This document shows positions 1 to 5,502 of a stretch of DNA of 20,121 bases, piece after piece (position 1 is the first letter of the stretch; each line of letters opens with the position of its first letter). The notes under the pieces were generated by a model that was given only the letters and a program-made list of their open reading frames with translations, did not search any database and was not told the DNA's origin. A program made the position numbers and the translations under genes. This DNA is from Candidatus Parcubacteria bacterium (lineage in GTDB: Bacteria > Patescibacteriota > Patescibacteriia > Patescibacteriales > UBA12075). Location of the stretch: the NCBI GenBank assembly GCA_023139655.1, contig JAGLNE010000052.1:1-20121 (forward strand), in the 5' to 3' direction.

Positions 1-1297
1 TTTGAAAATTTTGCCGGCTGGAGTTGCCGATACGGATAACCGTAAAGCCGATTTTTTCCAAATCCAAGGCCATTTGTGAGGCCAGGCCGTTTATCCAGGT
101 GCCGTTGCGTACCTCAATAGTTGAGCGTTCACCAACTACAATATTTTTTTGTTCTACGGGAGCGTCGGAAAAAATATTATTGATAAAATATTGGATTTCC
201 GCGAAATCACCGCTCCGGGGAACCAGGACATAGGCCCCTTCTTTGGTAATAGTGTCTATTAATAATCCATTCGGGCTATTGTCAAGCACCCGCATCACAA
301 TATCCTCTTTGTTGACGCCGTTCCAATTATCCCACATTTTTATCATTTCCCAAGTTTTAAGATTAGTGGAAATATGTTCGTTTAGCTCACCAATGATATT
401 GATAATTTTGCTTGGGCTGAGTAGGGTGGAACGGGAGAGAAGCTTGTCCTTGGCCGCCGATATAATTATTTGTTGGCGTCGGGCACGGGCAAAGTCGGAA
501 CCTTCACTCCCAAGAGCATGGCGGGAACGGGCGTACTTGAGGGCCTTACTGCCGTCCATGGATTGGAGACCGGCTTCAATGTGTAGATGCTCGAATCGGG
601 CTTCATAGTCCTCATCTTTTTCCTTGCCCATTACCGGATAACGATAGTCGTCAAAGGTGCGCTCAACGTTAACGTCAAGTCCTCCCATTTCATCAACAAT
701 ATCAACAAAGCCGGTAAAATCAACACGTACGTAGTAGTCGATCGGCATATCCAGAATATCGCCAACCGCTTGGCTAATAGCCAGGCCACCGCTGCCGCTT
801 GATTCCATTTCGGCATAAGCATTTATGCTGTTAATTTTTTGGTAACCCATATCTTCTACCGGTACGGTCAGATCGCGGGGAAGAGAAATAAAGGCCACTT
901 TTTGGCTGGACGGCTCCAGGCTTAGGAGCATGATCGTGTCGGTTAGATAACCACCTTCATGTTTAATGCCGCCTTGCCCAAGAAGCAATATATTGATACG
1001 GTCGGCATTTTCGCCTTTTAATGCCCGGTCGGCGCTTTCGGCCAAATGTTTTAATTGTTTTACAATTGGTAGATTGGCAAACCAAGAGGTAGAGCCTTGC
1101 TCGGAAGTTGATACCTGGTTGGAAAAAACTACTAATACAGTAAAGATAAACACTATAAATATCCCGATAAATTTGATCGGTTTTTTTGGTAAACGTCTGG
1201 GACTGGGTTCATGTTTTCCGGCCAAGTCTACATTGGTTTCCCCTTTTTTTACTTTCCGGACCGGCACTATTTGTTCTTTGTGGTAGTTGTCATCCAT
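1..1297 (-). CDS. LytR-CpsA-Psr (LCP) family cell-wall ligase with LytR_C domain, 3' end outside window
   Basis: LCP proteins transfer undecaprenyl-linked glycopolymers onto peptidoglycan at the outer face of the membrane. Reading the minus strand from the ATG at 1297 gives 432 residues that stay open to the window edge, so the C-terminus is missing. A charged cytoplasmic tail (1-41) precedes one membrane helix (about 42-59). The LCP domain (about 120-285) shows the PRD motif at 140-142, the stretch INSINAYAE, and YARSRH at 254-259 followed by SDFARARRQQ; these Arg/Asp residues bind the pyrophosphate of the polyprenyl carrier in known members. From about residue 395, IEVRNGTWINGLA is typical of the LytR_C domain. 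A second ATG at 1293 is in another frame and stops at once, so 1297 is the start. No Shine-Dalgarno is visible. The gene diverges from lepB. Confidence 0.9.
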   Translation of the reverse strand, partial: MDDNYHKEQIVPVRKVKKGETNVDLAGKHEPSPRRLPKKPIKFIGIFIVFIFTVLVVFSNQVSTSEQGSTSWFANLPIVKQLKHLAESADRALKGENADRINILLLGQGGIKHEGGYLTDTIMLLSLEPSSQKVAFISLPRDLTVPVEDMGYQKINSINAYAEMESSGSGGLAISQAVGDILDMPIDYYVRVDFTGFVDIVDEMGGLDVNVERTFDDYRYPVMGKEKDEDYEARFEHLHIEAGLQSMDGSKALKYARSRHALGSEGSDFARARRQQIIISAAKDKLLSRSTLLSPSKIINIIGELNEHISTNLKTWEMIKMWDNWNGVNKEDIVMRVLDNSPNGLLIDTITKEGAYVLVPRSGDFAEIQYFINNIFSDAPVEQKNIVVGERSTIEVRNGTWINGLASQMALDLEKIGFTVIRIGNSSRQNFQ

Positions 1298-1316
1298 AGA
1301 TTGTTTTAAATATATA

Positions 1317-1422
1317 TTAACCCCACGAATCAACGAATCCAATACGAATTTACGAATACTTACAAAAAAACAAATTCCGTATTCGTAAATTTGTGAAATG
1401 ATTCGTTGATTCGTGGGGTTAA
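1317..1422. repeat. Long palindrome with perfect 22-bp terminal arms
   Basis: Bases 1317-1338 and 1401-1422 are perfect inverted copies (each contains CCCCACGAATCAACGAAT or its complement). An inner pair, 1344-1359 and 1379-1394, is complementary over 16 bases with one mismatch, so the whole 106-base unit folds into a cruciform or RNA hairpin with a loop around 1360-1378. The word ACGAAT recurs within each arm. No ORF lies inside. It is consistent with a miniature inverted-repeat element, and no target-site duplication is obvious. A transcription terminator is less likely because there is no T-tract and it lies upstream of both flanking genes. Confidence 0.85.
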
Positions 1423-1460
1423 CAATTATTTAGATTATATCGGGAAATATGTATTTTGGC

Positions 1461-1560
1461 AATCCCTCTCCCTCAGCCCCTCCCTCAGCCCCTCCTACGC
1501 TAAAGCTTCGGCGGGCAGGCAGGAGAGAGAGGGAAATCTAAGTAGAAGGGGGTGAGGGCG
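1461..1560. repeat. GC-rich repeat with 12-bp tandem duplication and inverted arms
   Basis: The 12-mer CCCTCAGCCCCT occurs twice head to tail (1470-1481 and 1482-1493). Further on, AGGAGAGAGAGGG (about 1521-1533) is roughly complementary to the CCCTCTCC start at 1464, and GGGGGTGAGGGCGGGG (about 1549-1563) is complementary to the CCTCAGCCCC units, so the segment can fold on itself imperfectly. The centre contains CGCTAAAGCTTCGGCG. The composition is foreign to the surrounding AT-rich DNA. It looks like a dispersed intergenic repeat; only this copy is present in the window. Confidence 0.6.
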
Positions 1561-1672
1561 GGGTATTGATTTATTTAAAAGCTTGTGTTATAGTAAAGTA
1601 GATTTAATAATACAAAACACGTAATTAAGATAGCAAATAAGGCGAATAACGTTCTAGTTATTCTTGTTTAAT

Positions 1673-1700
1673 TTGTACTTGTTTATGTTTTGCTTATAAA
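1673..1700 (+). promoter_or_regulatory. Candidate leaderless promoter of lepB
   Basis: TTGTAC (1673-1678), a 16-base spacer and TATAAA (1695-1700) resemble sigma-70 -35 and -10 boxes. The -10 box ends only 5 bases before the lepB ATG, so transcription would start at about the ATG and give a leaderless mRNA. This agrees with the absence of a Shine-Dalgarno sequence. Confidence 0.4.
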
Positions 1701-1705
1701 GTCCC

Positions 1706-2269
1706 ATGCTTAAAAATTTTTTTAGCTTTGTTTTCGAGTTGGTAAAAATAGTTGTAATATCGCTGGTAATCATTATTCCGGTAAGATATTTTTTAATCCA
1801 GCCGTTTTATGTCAAGGGCGCTTCAATGGAGCCGAATTTTTACGATCATGAATATTTGATCATTGATGAAATTTCTTATCGTTTTAATGAGCCGGAGCGC
1901 GGCGACATAGTGGTTTTCCGCTATCCTCGTAATCCGCAGGAATACTTTATTAAGCGTTTGATCGGCTTGCCCGGTGATAAAATTCAAATAAAGGACGGCC
2001 ATGTTTATATTTCCAATGATGACAGTCCTGACTGGATTTGTTTAGAAGAATCCTATTTATCCCTGGGAGTTAAAACTTACGGTTTAAGTGAGGAAGTGGT
2101 AGAGCTAGGCGATGATGAATTTTATGTTCTGGGTGATAATCGTAATTCCAGCAAAGATTCACGCAGTTTTGGCCCGGTGAACCGGAGCTATGTTACCGGC
2201 CGGGTCTTGCTACGCGGCTGGCCCTTTGACCGGATACAATTATTTGAGGCCCCGCAATACGCTTTATAA
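1706..2269 (+). CDS. lepB: Signal peptidase I
   Basis: Membrane serine protease (family S26) that cleaves Sec signal peptides from exported proteins. At 187 aa it is the short Gram-positive-like form. A single N-terminal membrane helix (about 12-30) is followed by box B, GASMEPNF, with the nucleophile Ser40. Box D, YFIKRLIGLPGD, supplies the general base Lys83, and box E, GDNRNSSKDSR, sits near residue 143. All catalytic elements are present, so the enzyme should be active. The ATG start leaves the membrane helix intact, and a promoter-like -10 box 5 bases upstream suggests leaderless expression. Its likely clients include the secreted proteins encoded at 5503, 8942 and 11798 in this same window. 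Confidence 0.96.
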   Translation: MLKNFFSFVFELVKIVVISLVIIIPVRYFLIQPFYVKGASMEPNFYDHEYLIIDEISYRFNEPERGDIVVFRYPRNPQEYFIKRLIGLPGDKIQIKDGHVYISNDDSPDWICLEESYLSLGVKTYGLSEEVVELGDDEFYVLGDNRNSSKDSRSFGPVNRSYVTGRVLLRGWPFDRIQLFEAPQYAL

Positions 2270-2295
2270 TTTTTACCCGTCAAGCGAGCATAAAT

Positions 2296-2382
2296 AATTA
2301 TCAGTAACCCAGTAACCCAATCAGTTATCAATTGACTAATTAGCTAATTGATAATTTATTGATAATTGGGTTACTGATAATT
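2296..2382. repeat. AT-rich palindrome between lepB and hisS
   Basis: AATTATCAGTAACCC (2296-2310) is perfectly inverted at 2368-2382. The left arm also carries AGTAACCCA as a direct duplicate, so the right arm could pair with either copy. The inner stretch (2321-2360) has further short complementary words (CAATTGA, CTAATTAG, TTGATAAT). It could act as a hairpin at the lepB 3' end, but it lacks a following T-run, so a small mobile repeat is the more likely identity. Confidence 0.7.
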
Positions 2383-2425
2383 AAAAATTTAGCGATGAGT
2401 CACTGATATTTGATAATTTTTTTAT

Positions 2426-3826
2426 ATGTACAAAAAAGCAATGAATAAAAATAACAGTAAAAAAAGTACTGCCAAGGAAGCGGTTGATTTTAAACCTCGC
2501 CGTGATAATAAGCACGCGCGGCTCAAGGGAATGAAAGACGTTTTGTTTGACGAGTATCGTTATTATCGCTTGCTAATAAATAAGGCTAATGATTTGGCGC
2601 AAGTTTACGGCTTTAATCGAATTGAAACTCCGGTATTGGAGCGTTCTAAGCTCTATGAACGTTCAACCGGCAAAGATACAGATATTGTCTCAAAAGAGAT
2701 GTATAATTTTGTCGACAAAAGCGGGGATAAGATAGCCCTCAGGCCCGAGGCCACCCCAAGTTTGGTCCGGGCTTATATTGAGCATGGTATGTTTAATATG
2801 CCGCAGCCGGTAAAAATGTATTGGCTTGGTTCGCTTTTCCGGCACGAAAAGCCGCAATCCGGACGTTACCGCCAGCATACGCAGTTTGATTTGGAGATCC
2901 TTGGTGATCCTAGCCCGGTGGCTGACACCCAGCTGATATTGATCGCCTATAATTTTTATTCTGAATTACAAATAAACGTTCAGGTGCAGATAAACAGTCT
3001 GGGCGACAAAGAGGACCGCGAAGAGTATATTACGCAGTTAACGGAATTCTACAAAGAAAGAGGTAAGCGTTCTAAACTTTGCAATGATTGCAAGCGCCGT
3101 TTTTTTAAAAATCCCCTGCGTTTGTTGGATTGTAAAGAACCGGATTGCATAGCGATCCGTGAGGATGCTCCGCAGATCGTGGATTTTTTGGGGGACAGTG
3201 CCAGGGACCATTTTATAAAAGTATTGGAATATTTGGATGAATTGGAAGTGCCATACAACCTTAATCCGTTTTTGGTGCGTGGCTTGGATTATTATAATCG
3301 GACGGTTTTTGAGATCACCCCGGTCATAGATGATCTTGGGAACGATGAGAATGGTCCGACAAGCCAAAAGCGGCAAATTTCGCTTGGTGGTGGCGGCCGC
3401 TATGACGATTTGGTGGAAAAGATGGGCGGGCGCCCGGCTCCGGGTTGCGGCTTTGGCCTGGGTCTGGAGCGGGTAGTGCAGAAAATAAAAGAAAAGAATA
3501 TACCCTTACATAAAGACAAGGAACCGATTATATTTTTGGCCCAATTGGGCGATCAGGCGCGTCGGAAAATGATGGTGATGTTTGAGGAAATGCGCCGTGG
3601 CGGATACAAAGTCCGGCAAGCTTTTACCAAAGACAGCCTTAAAGCCCAGCTGGAGGAGGCAAACCGCATTGGGGCAAAGCACAGCCTTATTTTGGGGCAG
3701 AAAGAATTAATTGACGGCACGATAATTATTCGCGATATGGACTCCGGCACTCAGGAAGTGATTGACATGAAGAAAGTAAATTCAGAATTGGCTAAACGGC
3801 TAGAGGAAAATAAAGATAATAAATAG
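2426..3826 (+). CDS. hisS: Histidyl-tRNA synthetase
   Basis: Class II aminoacyl-tRNA synthetase that charges tRNA-His. The 466 aa length is slightly above the usual 420-430, due to a roughly 30-residue basic N-terminal extension and a small insertion near 300-318. Visible motifs: the N-terminal LKGMKDVLFDEYRYY (HisRS GxxD start), motif 2 with RHEKPQSGRYRQHTQFD from Arg139, the HisRS-specific LVRGLDYY at 283-290, GGGGRYDDLV at 321-330, and motif 3 GFGLGLERV at 342-350. The C-terminal anticodon-binding domain follows (about 370-455). An ATG at 2441 (MNKNNS) is an equally plausible start, since the first five residues are not conserved and no Shine-Dalgarno is visible for either. No in-window neighbour shares its pathway. 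Confidence 0.97.
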   Translation: MYKKAMNKNNSKKSTAKEAVDFKPRRDNKHARLKGMKDVLFDEYRYYRLLINKANDLAQVYGFNRIETPVLERSKLYERSTGKDTDIVSKEMYNFVDKSGDKIALRPEATPSLVRAYIEHGMFNMPQPVKMYWLGSLFRHEKPQSGRYRQHTQFDLEILGDPSPVADTQLILIAYNFYSELQINVQVQINSLGDKEDREEYITQLTEFYKERGKRSKLCNDCKRRFFKNPLRLLDCKEPDCIAIREDAPQIVDFLGDSARDHFIKVLEYLDELEVPYNLNPFLVRGLDYYNRTVFEITPVIDDLGNDENGPTSQKRQISLGGGGRYDDLVEKMGGRPAPGCGFGLGLERVVQKIKEKNIPLHKDKEPIIFLAQLGDQARRKMMVMFEEMRRGGYKVRQAFTKDSLKAQLEEANRIGAKHSLILGQKELIDGTIIIRDMDSGTQEVIDMKKVNSELAKRLEENKDNK

Positions 3827-3839
3827 TATTAAATTTAGA

Positions 3840-3903
3840 CTGTAGAAGAATCAGCGTAAATTCTGCGTATTGATCTGCGTTAAATCCGCGTAAAACCATG
3901 TAG
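3840..3903. repeat. Dispersed repeat, copy A (CTGTAGAAGAATC / GCGTTAAATC type)
   Basis: The segment begins CTGTAGAAGAATC and contains four degenerate tandem units of the form ATC(A/T/C)GCGTWA. A second copy with the same start and same internal units occurs at 18911-18980, 15 kb away. Both sit just after a gene's 3' end and before the next gene's promoter. Confidence 0.75.
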
Positions 3904-3953
3904 GGCAATACCAAAGGTTAAATTTTGTAAACAGTATAAAAGAATCATTATCG

Positions 3954-3959
3954 TATACT
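3954..3959 (+). promoter_or_regulatory. Candidate -10 box for rpsU
   Basis: TATACT (3954-3959) matches the sigma-70 -10 consensus in five of six bases and lies 34 bases before the GTG start. No good -35 box is found at 16-18 bases; TTGTAA (3925-3930) is too far away. This is a weak call made from position and composition. Confidence 0.3.
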
Positions 3960-3982
3960 AAAATAATAAATTCTAGAAAGGC

Positions 3983-3987
3983 AGGTG
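3983..3987 (+). promoter_or_regulatory. Ribosome binding site that fixes the GTG start of rpsU
   Basis: AGGTG lies 6 bases before the GTG at 3994, and a further AAAGG lies just upstream. This is one of the few Shine-Dalgarno-like sequences in the window. It supports a GTG start where no nearby ATG precedes the conserved residues. Confidence 0.6.
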
Positions 3988-3993
3988 TAACAA

Positions 3994-4230
3994 GTGGTAG
4001 AGTTTAAACGAAAAAAGGGAGAAAGTTTTGAAGCGTTTTTAAGGCGTTTTAATAAAACTTTAATAAAAAGCCGCAAATTAAATGAAGTTCGCGGCCGCCG
4101 CTTCCTACAGCCCAAGAAGAACAAGAGCAAGCAGAAAGAATCCGCTTTAATGGGCAGAAAGATCAAAGCAAAAAGTGAATATTTAAGAAAGATCGGCAAG
4201 CTCAAAGAAGAGCCTCGCCGACGTTGGTAG
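3994..4230 (+). CDS. rpsU: Small ribosomal subunit protein bS21
   Basis: Component of the 30S platform that binds near the 3' end of 16S rRNA and helps initiation. The 78 aa product starts with GTG and is highly basic. The family core VEFKRKKGESFEAFLRRFNK is followed by RRFLQPKKNKSKQKESALMGRK, close to the S21 consensus for the long RNA-binding helices, though spacing differs from enterobacterial S21 (about 71 aa). The start is supported by an AGGTG site 6 bases upstream. A 70-base gap separates it from the GatB/YqeY gene, which may be cotranscribed up to the terminator at 4771. Confidence 0.88.
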   Translation: MVEFKRKKGESFEAFLRRFNKTLIKSRKLNEVRGRRFLQPKKNKSKQKESALMGRKIKAKSEYLRKIGKLKEEPRRRW

Positions 4231-4300
4231 TTGTGTTTTTGCGAATATTATTTTTTATTCTTTGTGTTATCTGATACGGGGATAAATTTATTGTTAGAAT

Positions 4301-4753
4301 ATGAGTTTGATAGATAATATTACAAGCGACATAAAAGAGGCAATGAAGGCTAAAGAAACAGCCAAGTTGTCTGCTTTGCGCATGCTTTTGGCTGCCCTTA
4401 AGAATAAAAAAATTGAGTTAAAGCAAGAGGATGATTTAAATGATGAACAAACAATTCAGATTATAAAGAGTGAAATTAAAAAGCGCAAAGATTCAATTAT
4501 CGCCTACGAAGAAGGTAATCGCGTTGATTTGGCTAAAAAAGAAAACGCAGAGCTGGAAATACTAAGTAAATATATGCCTGAGCAGATGAGCGAGAAAGCA
4601 GTTAATGAAGTGGTTAAGAAAATAGTTTCTAGCTTGGGCGATGTTGGCCCAACAGATTTTGGCCGGGTAATGGGCGCGGCTATGAAAGAATTAAAGGGAC
4701 AGGCTGATGGTACGGTTGTCAGTGAAGCTGTTAAGAAAGTGTTAAATTCATAA
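4301..4753 (+). CDS. yqeY: GatB/YqeY domain-containing protein
   Basis: The 150 aa length and sequence match the free-standing YqeY family, which is related to the tRNA-binding tail of the GatB amidotransferase subunit. The precise cellular role of stand-alone members is not settled. Visible landmarks are ALRMLLAALKNKKIE (about 25-39), the signature KRKDSIIAYEEGNRVDLAKK (about 66-85), LSKYMPEQMSE, and the C-terminal GRVMGAAMKELKGQADG. The protein is nearly all helical and soluble, with no signal peptide. It commonly sits beside rpsU in many bacteria, as here, which supports both calls. The ATG has no clear Shine-Dalgarno. A strong terminator follows the stop. Confidence 0.92.
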   Translation: MSLIDNITSDIKEAMKAKETAKLSALRMLLAALKNKKIELKQEDDLNDEQTIQIIKSEIKKRKDSIIAYEEGNRVDLAKKENAELEILSKYMPEQMSEKAVNEVVKKIVSSLGDVGPTDFGRVMGAAMKELKGQADGTVVSEAVKKVLNS

Positions 4754-4770
4754 TTTAAGATAAAAACAAT

Positions 4771-4797
4771 AAATCACCTTTTCCGAGGTGGTTTTTT
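4771..4797 (+). terminator. Rho-independent terminator after yqeY
   Basis: AAATCACCT (4771-4779) pairs with AGGTGGTTT (4786-4794) through a 6-base loop, with one G-T pair, and runs into six T residues. It lies 18 bases after the yqeY stop. Confidence 0.85.
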
Positions 4798-5076
4798 GTA
4801 TGGATAAATTTTAATGGGTTTTAAATTGCAAAAACAATATCGTTGGCCAAATCACGATTATTCAGATAATGGTTGGTATTTTGTGACAATTTGCACGAAA
4901 AGCAAAGAAGATAATTTAGGCATGTTATTTCCTGTGCTAATGATTTTTTTATTGAATTATCTGATATTGGAAAAATTGTGAATAAATATTGGTTAGAATT
5001 GTTAAATAGTTTTCCAGAAATTAAATTGGATGAATATATTATTATGCCCAACCATGTCCACGGGATAATTGTTATC

Positions 5077-5106
5077 CGTAGGCATTTGATTTATCAAATG
5101 CCTACG
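5077..5106. repeat. REP-like palindrome inside the transposase gene, copy 1
   Basis: A perfect 14-bp stem (arm CGTAGGCATTTGAT, including the outer C-G pair) closes on a 2-base loop TT. The arm has GTAG near its foot, the tetranucleotide that REP elements of RAYT systems carry at the hairpin base. It translates as RRHLIYQMPT within the otherwise variable region after the HUH motif. Confidence 0.75.
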
Positions 5107-5138
5107 CGGAATAATCAAACACCTGCGGATACGCCCGT

Positions 5139-5158
5139 GAATTTGATAAATCAAATTC
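5139..5158. repeat. REP-like palindrome inside the transposase gene, copy 2
   Basis: GAATTTGAT and ATCAAATTC form a perfect 9-bp stem around AA. The core ATTTGAT/ATCAAAT is shared with the palindrome at 5077-5106. CCTAC follows on the right, as in copy 1, and the CGGATACG that comes next (5162-5169) also occurs at 5126-5133, after copy 1. The left GTAGG foot is lost. The two units look like a decayed tandem pair. Confidence 0.65.
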
Positions 5159-5444
5159 CTACGGATACGAAAAATAAAAAAAATAATGGGGATATTTTTC
5201 GTTCCGGGATAAAAAATAATCCAATGGAAATGAAAAAAAATTCATTAGGTAAAATTATACGATATTTTAAAGGTTTATCAACCTATAATATTAGGCATAT
5301 TTACCCAGGTTTTGCCTGGCAACCACGATTTCATGATTGGGTTATCAGGAATCAGGGCGAATTAAATCGAATTAGGAATTATATAATCAACAATCCGTTG
5401 GCGTGGTATAAAGATTGGAATAATTTAAAAAATTTTAATAACGT

Positions 5445-5473
5445 TTGAGAAAAAGTGAAATAATTGCTACAAT
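5445..5473 (+). promoter_or_regulatory. Strong sigma-70-like promoter of the secreted beta-helix protein
   Basis: TTGAGA (5445-5450), a 17-base spacer and TACAAT (5468-5473) each match consensus in five of six positions, and TGC directly before the -10 makes it an extended -10. The predicted transcript starts near 5480 and leaves a leader of about 22 bases. The -35 box overlaps the stop codon of the transposase remnant. Confidence 0.65.
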
Positions 5474-5502
5474 TAGGATATTACTAATAATATTAAAAAT
5501 AT

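Larger units (their letters stand above)
1298..1705. other. Divergent intergenic region between LCP gene and lepB
   Basis: This 408-base gap holds no convincing gene. It contains, from left to right, an AT-rich stretch that must hold the LCP promoter, a long palindrome (1317-1422), a GC-rich repeat-like segment (about 1461-1560), and an AT-rich lepB promoter region. The two repeats differ sharply in base composition from each other and from the flanks, which suggests separate insertions. Confidence 0.6.
4814..5448 (+). pseudogene. REP-associated tyrosine transposase (Y1_Tnp, HUH), frameshifted
   Basis: Y1 transposases cut and join single-stranded DNA through an active-site tyrosine; the RAYT branch is linked to REP palindromes. 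From the ATG at 4814 the frame reads LQKQYRWPNHDYSDNGWYFVTICTK, the expected N-terminus, then stops at about 4978. The rest of the family, SDIGKIVNKYWLEL, continues in the -1 frame, which is open from 4915 to the stop at 5448. That part carries the HUH motif MPNHVHGII and the C-terminal RNQGELNRIRNYIINNP with the likely catalytic Tyr. So one indel, probably near 4915-4925, splits the gene. The heptamer T TTT TTA in the overlap could in principle allow -1 slippage. A variable insert after the HUH motif contains two palindromes. It is a single isolated copy without flanking transposon ends. Confidence 0.82.

Noticed and set aside
243..1286. Plus-strand open frames over the LCP gene
   Set aside because: The minus-strand LCP reading frame is continuous for 432 codons with family motifs, so the plus-strand frames are shadows.
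1311..1705. A possible tRNA or small structured RNA in the divergent gap
   Set aside because: No cloverleaf or T-loop motif (GGTTCRA) was found; the structure present is simple inverted repeats.
3840..3903. Tandem GCGTTAAATC-like units as a possible CRISPR array
   Set aside because: Units are short, degenerate and without spacers of constant length, and no cas genes are in the window.
4821..5051. Minus-strand 76-codon frame opposite the transposase
   Set aside because: It overlaps the plus-strand region encoding the conserved Y1_Tnp N-terminus and HUH motif, and has no features of its own.
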